Positions 27,299 through 36,593 are shown, counted from the first letter of the stretch. The stretch is DNA of 64,000 nucleotides from SLJN01 sp964505385 (GCA_964505385.1 CAZDIA010000010.1:26609-90608); one strand, 5' to 3'. Notes: generated from the sequence alone by a model not told the origin. Numbers and translations are program-made.

Positions 27299-30057
27299 AA
27301 CCGTCTTCCAATGGTGCCGCTACTACGTTCAAGGCTATTCAAGCCCGGCAATTTCTGGAATAGGCTTTGTATCTGACTATCATTAACAGTAAGTCTGAAT
27401 TGATAAAAAGTAAAATCATCAAACGGATTCCATTCAAAGGATAGATTCCAACAATGGAGTGTTCGTGATATCCTGAATCGCGATGGGGTTATATCCGTAT
27501 CGATGAAGTCATACCCTATTGATGTTCCTACCTGCCATTCGGGAGTCAGCTGCACAGAGATATTGTCGATATTAAGTACGGCCGTTTGATTAACATCACC
27601 AACGGCTGTCTTTCTCCAGCGATAATTAAAACTCATGCTGAATGACCACGGTGCATGTAACCTTTGAACAGGTTGGGCGTTAAATGCTTCATCATACCCG
27701 TCGAATATAGACTGATCGAGAGGGTCATACTCCGGGGGAAAGTGGGCCTGGCTTTCGGTGAACTCCGGCCTGCCGCCATCCCCTCCGCTAAATGACGTGC
27801 TCGCCCGGATATTAAAATCAGTAAGTCGTGCATACCCTTGATTTTCTTCCCACACAAACCGGTCAATCCGGTTATAATCATCGTCTACGGCATAAAAATC
27901 AAAGTTAGCACTGGCATTTAACCGGACGTTATCAAAAATGGAAGTACGAAACCGGGTTTGAAGAGTACTCAACTGAAACTGATCAGCGGCAAAATTATAA
28001 TTTATGCTGGCACTAAGTTCATCAATAAGGCTGATCATATCGCTGCTTTGTTCGCCGGTGCTGTCTCGTGTTACATGCCGGGTTTCAAATCGGTTGGAAA
28101 GACTTAATCCTATGCTTTGGCTCTCACCGGCACTCGGCCCGCCGACCGGGCTGTTTTCAAAGGTTGAATAACGCCGCCCATCCGGATCGCCTTCCACTTC
28201 CTCATAAACACCCCAGAACGGTTCGGAGAAATCCGGGTTATACGAATAACTTACTGATGGGCGCAAGGTATGCCGGAATCCATCCAGGTTACCAATTCGT
28301 GCATTGGAGATTCCATAAATCGTAGTAGACAAACTTGAACTGAGATCAAAATCACGTGCCGTTTCAAACCCCGGAACCACTTCGCTTTGTTCAACGCCGT
28401 CATCATCGATAAACCGCCGCACTGTTTGAGGAACCCAGTACTCATTGTAACTGAAATTGGTGGAGAGGTTGGCAAATTCACTGGTCAGCAACTGGGTATT
28501 GCCGGTTACGGATTGTTCCAGTCCAAAATCAATATAGCGATCATCATCAGTCGCTTCTTCATACTTTTCCCTGTCAAACAGAGCATCAAAAAAGCCGGGC
28601 TCTGCACCGTCCACGGGGTTAAACCGAAACCGGTTTCTAAATGAGCTTGAATATCGCAGCGTCAACGTTTCATACCAGCGTTCTTCACCAATTGCCGAGC
28701 GTTCAAATGGCGTTGTGGATTGAGTGCGAAACGATATATCCGGACCACTCAGGGTTGTGCTTTCCTGTTCAAAATCCTGATTAATACGTGTGGATACATC
28801 AACATTAAACCGGTTTTCCGGATCACTGTAATTATAGGAGATATTTGAATTACTGGTAGTACTGGCGCGGTCACCAATATCGTAGGAGTTTTGCGCGAAA
28901 AAGTCCTGTGTTCTCAGGTTGATATTGGCACTTATTCTTGAAAATGGAGTGATATCCTGAGAATGTTGCCACTGCAATCGCCGCTGCACATTTATGGCGA
29001 AATCAGGATCAGTGGATTCCAACCCGCGTTCACGTGAATAGCCTATTTGAATGTTTCCGTTGTAGGCGTCAGTTCTTCGGTAATTTAAGCGACCGTCAGC
29101 ATAAAAAGATCCGGAAGTATAGACGTCAAAAGATGCCTCACCGGTCAGGTTTTCATTAAAATATTGAAACCAACCGAGATTTTGCAGGCCAAGCCCGCGG
29201 TTCTGCTCCCCCTGAAACACATACGTAGGCTCCAGCAACCCGGATTGCACTTCATCCAAACGCGACGGAATATATCCAAATGGGAACACCACCGGGTATG
29301 GAATATCCAGAATATACAACTGGGCATTGGTGAAGAAAACTTCATCCTGCTCAAAAACCTTCATCTGATTAGCTTGTATATAAAAATGCGGGTGCTCCAG
29401 ATCACAGGTTGAATACTGCCCGTCCTCAATAAAAACCACTTCAGGCGATGTAGTTTTAACACGATCCCCCCGGATGTTGCCTTTATCTATGGAAACCCTT
29501 GCTGCGTTAAATTTCCCTTTGTCTGTAACATAATTATATAATATTCGCTCGCTTCGCATCTCTTCCCCGTCACGGGTCAACACCGGATAGGAAAGTGTAT
29601 CATCAGGCGATTCTGCCGTGGCCTCCATCAAGTTTTGTGTTAGGTTTAATGTGATTATACCTGATTCTAAAGTCCCCTGAGGGTGACGCACTTCAGCATT
29701 TCCATATAACCGGACTATTCGTTCCGGGTAAAACTCAAATACGACTGAATCCTGAGCTTCATACTCAACCGGTTCCTCCCCCGGCTCATCGGCGGGCTGT
29801 TCATCAGCTGCTGGATCCAACTCCTGCATCTCTTCAGGGGTATCGGGCGGGTCGTCCAGGGTATCTGCGGCTTGCGGTTCAACCTCGTCGATATCTGTGG
29901 TATCAGCTGCGGCTGTATCTGATCGGGCCGAATCATCACCGGCATAGTAATATCCGTTCGGAATATTTCCGTAAAGTGATGATTGTGGCGCTGTCATGAC
30001 AATAACACACATCGTAATTGCCATAACCGATCCCGCTATACACCGCGAGCTTAACAT
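27295..30057 (-). CDS. lptD: LptD-like outer-membrane LPS-assembly protein
   Basis: A 920-residue exported protein: signal segment at the N-terminus, an acidic Asp/Pro/Glu-rich linker (about 40-100), an OstA/LptA-like beta-taco (about 100-250: RIVRLYGNAEVRHPQGTLESG, then DGQYSTCDLEHPHFYIQANQMKV), then a large barrel of about 600 residues with regular amphipathic strands. Bacteroidota LptD-type proteins insert lipopolysaccharide into the outer leaflet. The conserved Cys pairs of proteobacterial LptD are not obvious. A ROK kinase gene ends 27 nt upstream on the same strand. Confidence 0.88.
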   Translation of the reverse strand: MLSSRCIAGSVMAITMCVIVMTAPQSSLYGNIPNGYYYAGDDSARSDTAAADTTDIDEVEPQAADTLDDPPDTPEEMQELDPAADEQPADEPGEEPVEYEAQDSVVFEFYPERIVRLYGNAEVRHPQGTLESGIITLNLTQNLMEATAESPDDTLSYPVLTRDGEEMRSERILYNYVTDKGKFNAARVSIDKGNIRGDRVKTTSPEVVFIEDGQYSTCDLEHPHFYIQANQMKVFEQDEVFFTNAQLYILDIPYPVVFPFGYIPSRLDEVQSGLLEPTYVFQGEQNRGLGLQNLGWFQYFNENLTGEASFDVYTSGSFYADGRLNYRRTDAYNGNIQIGYSRERGLESTDPDFAINVQRRLQWQHSQDITPFSRISANINLRTQDFFAQNSYDIGDRASTTSNSNISYNYSDPENRFNVDVSTRINQDFEQESTTLSGPDISFRTQSTTPFERSAIGEERWYETLTLRYSSSFRNRFRFNPVDGAEPGFFDALFDREKYEEATDDDRYIDFGLEQSVTGNTQLLTSEFANLSTNFSYNEYWVPQTVRRFIDDDGVEQSEVVPGFETARDFDLSSSLSTTIYGISNARIGNLDGFRHTLRPSVSYSYNPDFSEPFWGVYEEVEGDPDGRRYSTFENSPVGGPSAGESQSIGLSLSNRFETRHVTRDSTGEQSSDMISLIDELSASINYNFAADQFQLSTLQTRFRTSIFDNVRLNASANFDFYAVDDDYNRIDRFVWEENQGYARLTDFNIRASTSFSGGDGGRPEFTESQAHFPPEYDPLDQSIFDGYDEAFNAQPVQRLHAPWSFSMSFNYRWRKTAVGDVNQTAVLNIDNISVQLTPEWQVGTSIGYDFIDTDITPSRFRISRTLHCWNLSFEWNPFDDFTFYQFRLTVNDSQIQSLFQKLPGLNSLERSSGTIGRRF

Positions 30058-30084
30058 TTTTTCTACAGATCGTGCCTTAGGCTT

Positions 30085-31038
30085 TTATTTACCAAAGTAA
30101 TTGAACGCAAGGGAAGCCGCACCAAGGAGGGCGACATCATTTCCGAGCTCTTCATAGGACAGACTGAATCCTTCCAAAAAACTCGGCATTAGTTGCTCCT
30201 GAACCGCATCGCGTGCCGGTTGTAAGATAAATTCACCGGCCTTGGCAACACCGCCGCCCACTACTACGGATCGTATATCGAGTACGTGAATATAATTCAC
30301 AATTGCGTAACCTAACATACGTCCGGCTTCGGAAAGTATTTCTGTTGCCAAATCATTTCCTTTCTTCGCCTCCATATACAAATCAATAGGCTCAAGTTTG
30401 CTGAAATCATTCACAAACTTCTGATACAACGGATTATCTTCGTGTTCAAGAATTTTATCTGAAGCATTGCGGCTTAAAAAGCGCTGGCCAAGATACGCTT
30501 CTATACTTCCCCTTGTTTTGCCCTGCGATTTTGGCCCGTCAAAATTTATAATCACATGGCCGAGTTCCGCAGCGCCGCCGGTTGTTCCCCTGTAGAGTTC
30601 ATTGTTGATGATTATGCCACCACCAACACCGGTACCGAGTGTAAGCATAATCATATTATCAAATTCCCGGCCGGCACCAAAACGAGAAGAGCCCAGGGCC
30701 GCAAGATTGGCATCATTTTCAACTCTGGTTCGTAAACCGGTTAGCGAAAATAGCCGCTCCGCCAGATTCTCCACCTCCCAACCGGGAAGATTGGGCGGAT
30801 AGGAAACGGTTGTGCGATCCAGTGATATAGTACCTGGTGATCCTACTCCTACGCCACAGACTTGTTCCTCGGCAAAACCGGAGGCCTGCTTAATCACTTT
30901 TGCAAGTTGATCAAAAACATGATCAACGCCCTGATCGGCTTCAGTAGGAATTGAGAATTGCTTAATAATACCATTTTGTTTATCGATAAGGGCGGATTTA
31001 ATATTGGTGCCACCCAAATCTATACCAACTGCCTGCAT
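30085..31038 (-). CDS. ROK-family sugar kinase, probably glucokinase
   Basis: A 317-residue kinase with the actin-fold phosphate loop IDLGGTNIK (residues 5-13), catalytic NDANLAALG near 105, TLGTGVGGGIII near 132 and ELGHV near 155. It phosphorylates glucose or a related hexose with ATP. The zinc-binding CxCGxxGCxE motif that usually follows ELGH is replaced by KSQGKTRGSIE, with no Cys in that segment. It lies upstream of lptD and downstream of a divIC-like gene on the same strand. Confidence 0.9.
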   Translation of the reverse strand: MQAVGIDLGGTNIKSALIDKQNGIIKQFSIPTEADQGVDHVFDQLAKVIKQASGFAEEQVCGVGVGSPGTISLDRTTVSYPPNLPGWEVENLAERLFSLTGLRTRVENDANLAALGSSRFGAGREFDNMIMLTLGTGVGGGIIINNELYRGTTGGAAELGHVIINFDGPKSQGKTRGSIEAYLGQRFLSRNASDKILEHEDNPLYQKFVNDFSKLEPIDLYMEAKKGNDLATEILSEAGRMLGYAIVNYIHVLDIRSVVVGGGVAKAGEFILQPARDAVQEQLMPSFLEGFSLSYEELGNDVALLGAASLAFNYFGK

Positions 31039-31144
31039 TTGATTTTTTTGTTAGGTTTCACGTTGTAACTAATGATCTGTTTAACCGGCAACCACCCCTC
31101 AATTTTTAAAAGCATTCGCACCCAGCCCTGCACATAACTTATTG

Positions 31145-31441
31145 CTATTTAATGCGATATACATTTTCCCCCGGTTTTCTCATCCCATATCGCTCCCGGG
31201 CAATACGTTCCAGTAACTGCGGGTCGTTATCTAATTGATCGATTTCATACTCAAGCTCTTGTGTCTTTTCATGTAAAAGCTTAGTCTCATTAATAAGTTC
31301 TTTTTTTTCGCGCTCCAATTGGTAACGAGTCCACACGCTGTAGGTATCCAGAAAACCGAACCAAAGGACGATAAAACCGATCAACAGCCAGAGCAAAAAG
31401 GATCGGCGCCAGTATAACGGGTTAAAAATTTTCCAGTTCAT
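31145..31441 (-). CDS. Septum formation initiator, FtsB/DivIC-like
   Basis: The ATG at 31441 is preferred over an in-frame TTG at 31447. The protein of 98 residues has a short cytoplasmic start, a TM helix (about 15-33, LLWLLIGFIVLWFGFL), a periplasmic coiled coil rich in Glu/Leu (about 40-75) and the family end ERIARERYGMRKPGENVY. FtsB/DivIC bridges FtsL and FtsQ in the divisome. It is the first gene of the apparent divIC-ROK-lptD run. Confidence 0.88.
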   Translation of the reverse strand: MNWKIFNPLYWRRSFLLWLLIGFIVLWFGFLDTYSVWTRYQLEREKKELINETKLLHEKTQELEYEIDQLDNDPQLLERIARERYGMRKPGENVYRIK

Positions 31442-31526
31442 CCGCAATCGGGATTTATGATATGGTACTAAACCTCAAAGATATTCTTTTTTGCTCACTT
31501 TTAATAGTAGTTTGAAGGATCAAAAT

Positions 31527-33530
31527 ATGAAATTAGTTACAAGAAAGCTCATCTGGCCTGCTCTGATGCCGGTCTTTTTGTTATTATTTGTTCAATGCTC
31601 ACCTGATATTACCCCCACCGCAGAAGATGTGGAGGAGCGCCCCGACAGCAGCACCGTAGAATGGATCGAAGTGTTTTTCAACATGCCGGCCGACCATTCT
31701 GTGGCTTTTGAGGGCAACGAGGCTAATGATGAGGTGGATCTCATCGGCACTCTCACTGAACGCATCGACAGCGCCGAATACAGTGTAGATTTAGCGGCAT
31801 ACGATTTGCAGAATCACCGGGTCGGGGAGGCTCTGGTGCGCGCTAAAGAACGCGGATTGCGGGTTCGTGTGGTTACCGATCACAACTATCGTGACCGCCA
31901 CCCGCCTCACCAGGAAATGTGGGATATGCTCGGTGATGCCGGAATCATAACCGTGGATGACAGCGGAACCATTTACTGGCCGGACGGGGAAATTGACCGA
32001 CAGGAGCTTCCCAACCGCGGGGCGCACATGCATCATAAATTTGCCGTCATTGATAAAAAAAGCGACGACCCGGATGATTATTATTTGTGGACCGGCACGA
32101 TGAATCTCACTTATACTGACCCATACAACACCAATCTTACGCTTGTGATTAAAGATAACGAGGTGGCACGGGTTTACAGAGAGGAGTTTGAGATGATGTG
32201 GGGCAGCTCGGATACCGAGCCCAATCCCCGGCGGATGCGTTTCCACAGGGATAAAGAAAATGTATCTCAAAATGAGTTCTGGGTGGACACAACCCGGGTT
32301 GAAGTATATTTCGGCCCCATGGATCGTGAAGAACGAAAACCAAGCATCAGCGATCGCATTGTCGAGTTAATTCACGGCCATGCAACCTATGATGCCCGGT
32401 TTCTGGCTTTTGCTATAACACCGACTATTCCTATTAGCCAGGCATTATGGGAGGAATCAGCCCGGACGGATATGCGTCTGGAAGGGGTGATTGATAACAT
32501 GTTTTTCGGCAGATATCGTAATAATAATGACATTTGGGCTACTCCTGAAGCCACTGAGGGAAACCGAATGATTTTACCCAGCCGCGAGTTGCGAAAGCTT
32601 CATCAGAAAACAATGATGCTGGATGCGGTTCGCCCGGATTATGAAGATGGGCATCACGCAATCGCTATCACCGGCTCATACAACTTCTCAGCCGCAGCCG
32701 AGGAGGTAAATGACGAAAATATCGTTTTTGTTCATTGTGATACCTTTGCAAATCAATTATATCAGGATTTTATGGGTGTCCAGAGCAGGGCTAAAGGTGA
32801 ATCGGACCCGCCTTCTCCGCCACTTGCAACCGATGAATGGTATCGCGTTACAGATATTACTGACGGGCAGGTTTTTGAAATCGAACTTTTCCCGGGATTT
32901 ACTTATCCGGTATCGCCATTGGGAGTGCGGGTTCCCCGGATTTATGCCGGTAATGATTCCAGCCATTATTATGGGGCCGAAGCACAGGATCAGATGAGGG
33001 AATTGGTGGAAGATAAAAAAGTACGTTTACAGGCGCCGGCCGCCGGTCAAAAGCCGGATTCGCGCTACAACCGGTTTCACGCCTACATTACCGTCAAGAA
33101 AGAAGACGGCAATACGTTTGCTCTCAATCGCAGGCTGCTGAAACAGGGAACCGGAACTTTCAGTGATTTTCTTTCCCAGCACCCCGACTCGGTTTCAGTA
33201 TACCGGCAGCTTCGGGATGATGCCAGAAGCCGTGATGCCGGTTTATGGGCTTCATCTGAACGCGCTTTTGAACGGCTTCCCAGAAGTGAAGTAACCGGTG
33301 AGGAGGAAGAGGAAACACCCGATTTTCCTATAAATATAAATGCGGCAACGGCCACCGAACTCACCGCTTTACCCCAGATTGGTCCGGCGCGTGCTGAATC
33401 TATCATTGAATACCGCGATCAACACGGTCCATTTATGGATTTTGAGGACATCAAAAATGTCAGTGGGATCGGTCCGGGAATTTTGGATGCCATAATCGAA
33501 TATATCGCACTTGATGATACCGAAAGCTGA
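31527..33530 (+). CDS. Lipoprotein with PLD, SNase-like and ComEA-like HhH domains
   Basis: From ATG 31527 (an earlier ATG at 31491 lies before the signal) the 667-residue protein has a lipobox FVQC (Cys about 24). Two phospholipase-D motifs follow: HHKFAVID at about 169-176 with WTGTMNLT, and HQKTMMLD at about 359-366 with ITGSYNFS. A staphylococcal-nuclease-like barrel spans about 440-560 (VRVPRIYAG, YYGAEAQDQMRELV, RYNRFHAYI, ALNRRLL), though its catalytic Glu position reads as Gly/Asn. A ComEA-like helix-hairpin-helix (about 600-663: NINAATATELTALPQIG, VSGIGPGILDAI) would bind DNA. It is probably an exported nuclease or phosphodiesterase; the combination is unusual. Confidence 0.87.
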   Translation: MKLVTRKLIWPALMPVFLLLFVQCSPDITPTAEDVEERPDSSTVEWIEVFFNMPADHSVAFEGNEANDEVDLIGTLTERIDSAEYSVDLAAYDLQNHRVGEALVRAKERGLRVRVVTDHNYRDRHPPHQEMWDMLGDAGIITVDDSGTIYWPDGEIDRQELPNRGAHMHHKFAVIDKKSDDPDDYYLWTGTMNLTYTDPYNTNLTLVIKDNEVARVYREEFEMMWGSSDTEPNPRRMRFHRDKENVSQNEFWVDTTRVEVYFGPMDREERKPSISDRIVELIHGHATYDARFLAFAITPTIPISQALWEESARTDMRLEGVIDNMFFGRYRNNNDIWATPEATEGNRMILPSRELRKLHQKTMMLDAVRPDYEDGHHAIAITGSYNFSAAAEEVNDENIVFVHCDTFANQLYQDFMGVQSRAKGESDPPSPPLATDEWYRVTDITDGQVFEIELFPGFTYPVSPLGVRVPRIYAGNDSSHYYGAEAQDQMRELVEDKKVRLQAPAAGQKPDSRYNRFHAYITVKKEDGNTFALNRRLLKQGTGTFSDFLSQHPDSVSVYRQLRDDARSRDAGLWASSERAFERLPRSEVTGEEEEETPDFPININAATATELTALPQIGPARAESIIEYRDQHGPFMDFEDIKNVSGIGPGILDAIIEYIALDDTES

Positions 33531-33551
33531 TGATTTACTGAAAAATTCAAA

Positions 33552-33929
33552 TCAGAGGTACCAAAAAGCTTCTTCGTAATGTCGAATTTCTTCTTTGGAA
33601 GTAGCGGGATATACTATGGATATGACATCAAACCGGGCCGGAGCTCCAGTCATACGCCGTTCATACATCCATGCTTCAGCAACATGAAGGAGCTTTTCTT
33701 TTTTCTTTTCATCAATAGATTCTTCAGGTTCACCAAAACTTTTGGATGAGCGCGTTTTTACTTCAACAAAAATGATAAAACGCCCCTGATACGCCACAAT
33801 ATCAAGTTCGGCGTGCTCAAATTTGTAATTACGGTCAAGAATGGTAAACCCTTTTTCTTCAAGATATCTGCACGCAATATCTTCACCCATTTTTCCCTTT
33901 TGGCGGGTACTATTCTTCTTCTGACTCAT
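33552..33929 (-). CDS. yraN: YraN/UPF0102 family endonuclease-like protein
   Basis: I start at the ATG at 33929, overlapping the upstream regulator gene by 20 nt, because it leaves the family's N-terminal RQKGKMGEDIACRYLEEKG intact. The 125-residue protein has the restriction-endonuclease-like core: ELDIVAYQGRFIIFVEVKTR, with the Asp and the ExK acting as metal/catalytic residues. YraN proteins are linked to DNA repair or replication but not fully defined. It is convergent with the PLD lipoprotein gene. Confidence 0.9.
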   Translation of the reverse strand: MSQKKNSTRQKGKMGEDIACRYLEEKGFTILDRNYKFEHAELDIVAYQGRFIIFVEVKTRSSKSFGEPEESIDEKKKEKLLHVAEAWMYERRMTGAPARFDVISIVYPATSKEEIRHYEEAFWYL

Positions 33930-34494
33930 CTGGGTTCGGAATTTCTCTTGACGTTTGTCCCATCCGGGCGATTTTGGCAATACGCTTAATCGAGGCCGCA
34001 TTGCGTTGCTTTACATAAGGTAGTATGGATTCAGAGAAATCTTTAAACACATCCAGAAAATCCACCACATTTTTAACACGTTCTTCCAGTTGCGCAGCCT
34101 GGTCATGGCCGGAGTTTTCTATGCGATCCAGTAAATCATGCAAGTGATTTTTAATCGGTTCAATTTCACGCTGCTGGCGCTGTGCAATTATGGATGCAGC
34201 TGTAGTCCACACATCGCTTTCGGCTGTAAAATAATCTTTACGGTCTCCGGGATAATGCACTTTATGAATCAGCCCCCATTGCATAAGATTCCGGATATTC
34301 ATATTCGCATTCCCCCTGCTGACCTCAAGTTGATACATGATGGTATCGGTATCCAGTGGTTCTTTGACTATATATAGCAGCGCATGGATTTGGGCCATAG
34401 TTCTGTTAATCCCCCAGGCAGAAGCCATCTCCCCCCAGGTGAGGACAAATTCCCTCACAAAATCATTATGAGATGTGGTGGACGACTCATCCAT
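33910..34494 (-). CDS. GbsR/MarR-type transcriptional regulator
   Basis: A 194-residue protein with a winged-helix N-terminal half of the GbsR group: VLTWGEMASAWGINRTMAQIHALLYI then YQLEVSRGNANMNIRNLMQWGLIHKV as the recognition helix and wing, and a helical C-terminal part likely for dimerisation. GbsR proteins control choline or compatible-solute genes in some bacteria; the target is not evident here. It is 11 nt after the FmdB-like gene and overlaps yraN, making one operon. Confidence 0.87.
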   Translation of the reverse strand: MDESSTTSHNDFVREFVLTWGEMASAWGINRTMAQIHALLYIVKEPLDTDTIMYQLEVSRGNANMNIRNLMQWGLIHKVHYPGDRKDYFTAESDVWTTAASIIAQRQQREIEPIKNHLHDLLDRIENSGHDQAAQLEERVKNVVDFLDVFKDFSESILPYVKQRNAASIKRIAKIARMGQTSREIPNPDESEEE

Positions 34495-34505
34495 GACAGA
34501 TAGTT

Positions 34506-34823
34506 TTAATCGCTATCTGAATATTTTTTGCTTTCGCTGGCAGAGCCGGCTTCTGTTTTGGAAGATTGACCGGTACTACTGCTTCCGTTTTTTGAAGAAT
34601 TGGCGGAACCGTTGGCCTTACTGCTGGCACCTTGCTGCTCCTCTTTTCGCTTATAATCAGTGACGTACCATCCATCACCTTTATAAACCACTCCCGCACC
34701 GCCTGTAATTAACCGCTTAACATTTTGTCCGGTTTCCGGGCAGGTAGTCAGCGGCTCATCATTTATTCCCTGGAACATTTCAAATACGGTACCATCTTCC
34801 CGCTTATATTCATAAGTCGGCAT
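34506..34823 (-). CDS. FmdB-like protein lacking most zinc ligands
   Basis: A 105-residue protein whose first 55 residues follow the FmdB/putative zinc-ribbon pattern (MPTYEYKREDGTVFEMFQ, then LTTCPETGQNVKRLITGGAG, and YKGDGWYVTDY). The usual first CxxC is replaced by KREDG and the second keeps only one Cys (CPETG), so zinc binding is doubtful. The C-terminal half is low-complexity Ser/Gly/Lys-rich. Function unknown; it precedes the GbsR-type regulator. Confidence 0.8.
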   Translation of the reverse strand: MPTYEYKREDGTVFEMFQGINDEPLTTCPETGQNVKRLITGGAGVVYKGDGWYVTDYKRKEEQQGASSKANGSANSSKNGSSSTGQSSKTEAGSASESKKYSDSD

Positions 34824-34997
34824 AGCGTTCTGTTATTTTGGTTTAGATTTTGCAGTTTTAGTTTTAAACCATGAACAGCTTACAAATTCATCGAGTACAA
34901 CTCATCTTCAAGCTGTAACATTCCTGTTCATGTAAATAGAATGAGATAAAACACTACCACAAAACGGCAAACCTATCTATGTGGTATGATTACATAT

Positions 34998-36194
34998 TTA
35001 TGTTGAAAGCTCTGAAAGGCCGGCTTTAAATCTGCTCATACCGTCCTTCAGCATCTGATCCGATGCCGCAAAAGAAATACGCAAACCATTGGGTTCACCA
35101 AATGCATCACCCGGCACCAATGCCAGACCGTGCTTTTCAAGCAGAAACATGCATAAATCCGTACCGGTAGAAACAAGATCCCCATCCGGAGTCTTCCCTC
35201 CCAGATGCGCAGATACATCAGGAAAAACATAAAAAGCCCCCTGCGGTTTGAAACAGCTGACTCCCTGCATACCACCGAGTTCCTCTACCAGGTAGTCTCT
35301 TCGTTTCCTGAAAATTTCTTTCATCTTTAGCACTTCATCACGCGGATTTGTGTAAGCTGCCTCTGCCGCTTTTTGAGAGATGGATGAAGGCCCGGATGTC
35401 TCCTGGCTTTGAATGCGGGCAGTTGCTTCAGCAACTTTTGCCGGAGCAGCAAGATAGCCAAGCCGCCAGCCGGTCATGGCAAATGCTTTGGAAAATCCGT
35501 TTACAAGCAATGTTCGATTTTTTATCTCCTGTGATGTCTCTGCAATGCTATAATGCTCGGACTCATACGAGAGATATTCGTAGATTTCATCAGACAAAAC
35601 CAAAACTTCAGGATAATCAGCAAGAACCTCTGCAAGTTCATTGAGCTCCTCTTTAGTATAGCAGCTTCCAGTAGGGTTCGACGGAGAGCAAAGAATGAGC
35701 ATCTTGGTTTTTGCACTTAACGCCTTACGGAGTTCATCCGGTGTGATTTTAAACTTATTTTCTACGGTGGTACGCACAATCACCGGAGTACCCTCAGCCA
35801 GCTTAACCATCTCCGGGTAAGAAACCCAGTATGGAGCAGGAATTATTACTTCTTCACCTGGATTTACAGTTGCAAGCAGTGAAAAGCCAATGGATTGTTT
35901 CGCACCATTGGAAACAACGACCTCTTTCGGTGAATACTCCAGGCCATTTTCCTCTCGTAGCTTTTTGCAGATCAACTCTCTCAATTCAATATTACCGGTG
36001 TTCACCGTATATCCATGATGGCCGTTGCGAATGGCCTCAATCCCGGCATGGCAAATATATTCCGGTGTTTTGAAATCGGGCTCACCCTGGCTCAAAGTCA
36101 CGATAGAACGCCCTTGCTGCTGCAGCTCCTTGGCACGGGCTGAAACCTTCATAGTTTGTGACGGAGATATATTGTTGATGCGATCAGCTATCAT
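34998..36194 (-). CDS. aspC: Class I aminotransferase, aspartate aminotransferase type
   Basis: A 398-residue PLP enzyme. SNPTGSCYTKEEL, DEIYEYLSYE and the Schiff-base lysine in NGFSKAFAMTGWRLGY are the fold I aspartate aminotransferase motifs; the C-terminal Arg in GLRISFAAS binds the substrate carboxylate. It interconverts aspartate and oxaloacetate with glutamate. The N-terminus (RINNISPSQTMKVSARAKELQQQG) matches the 1b/AspC subgroup. It stands alone, with a 174-nt gap after it. Confidence 0.93.
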   Translation of the reverse strand: MIADRINNISPSQTMKVSARAKELQQQGRSIVTLSQGEPDFKTPEYICHAGIEAIRNGHHGYTVNTGNIELRELICKKLREENGLEYSPKEVVVSNGAKQSIGFSLLATVNPGEEVIIPAPYWVSYPEMVKLAEGTPVIVRTTVENKFKITPDELRKALSAKTKMLILCSPSNPTGSCYTKEELNELAEVLADYPEVLVLSDEIYEYLSYESEHYSIAETSQEIKNRTLLVNGFSKAFAMTGWRLGYLAAPAKVAEATARIQSQETSGPSSISQKAAEAAYTNPRDEVLKMKEIFRKRRDYLVEELGGMQGVSCFKPQGAFYVFPDVSAHLGGKTPDGDLVSTGTDLCMFLLEKHGLALVPGDAFGEPNGLRISFAASDQMLKDGMSRFKAGLSELST

Positions 36195-36584
36195 ACCTGT
36201 AAAATTAGTTTATAGTCCATAACGATATTTTGAAGCTATGCAAAATAGAGAATTCAGTGATCAATTGTAGGCTAGTTTAATAATAGTTTATTCTTTGATT
36301 AACCTGGTTAAAAAGTTTTGTTTTTCTGTTTCCCCTTTCTCTTAAAGAATTTTAAGAAGTCAAGAAGATAAGAAGTTAAGAAAAAAAGTGTCGTTTGCAG
36401 GAGCTGCTGTTGTTGCTGGGTAATGGGGTTTCTGAAGTTTCTGTTGATCCCTGCATTTAATAAGCAAATCTCAAATTTCAAATAAATTCCAATAATCTAA
36501 TTATCAATGACCAAATATAAACCCGGCACCAGTTTGGAGATTGGGTTATTAAGTCATTGGAGCTTATTTGATATTTGAAACTTG
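36195..36584. other. Intergenic region between aspC and coaD holding repeats only
   Basis: The 390 nt hold no supported gene. They contain an A-rich 9-nt periodic tract (36347-36385) and most of an inverted repeat element (36464-36593), both listed separately. Confidence 0.55.
36347..36385. repeat. Imperfect 9-nt periodic A/G-rich repeat
   Basis: The tract reads as four imperfect 9-nt units, each containing AAGAAG or AGAAG followed by T/C/A variation (TTAAGAAGT, CAAGAAGAT, AAGAAGTTA, then AGAA). Units are degenerate, and function is unknown. Confidence 0.5.
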
Positions 36585-36593
36585 TTATTTGGC
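36464..36593. repeat. Imperfect inverted repeat element abutting the coaD 3' end
   Basis: The left arm (about 36464-36514) and right arm (about 36541-36593) are imperfect complements: both contain CAA-TTTCAAATA, a TCCAAT core and a TTAAT/AATTAT stretch, in inverted order around a 26-nt centre. The right arm overlaps the last two coaD codons and supplies its stop. It looks like a REP/MITE-like dispersed element. No flanking direct repeat was found. Confidence 0.5.
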
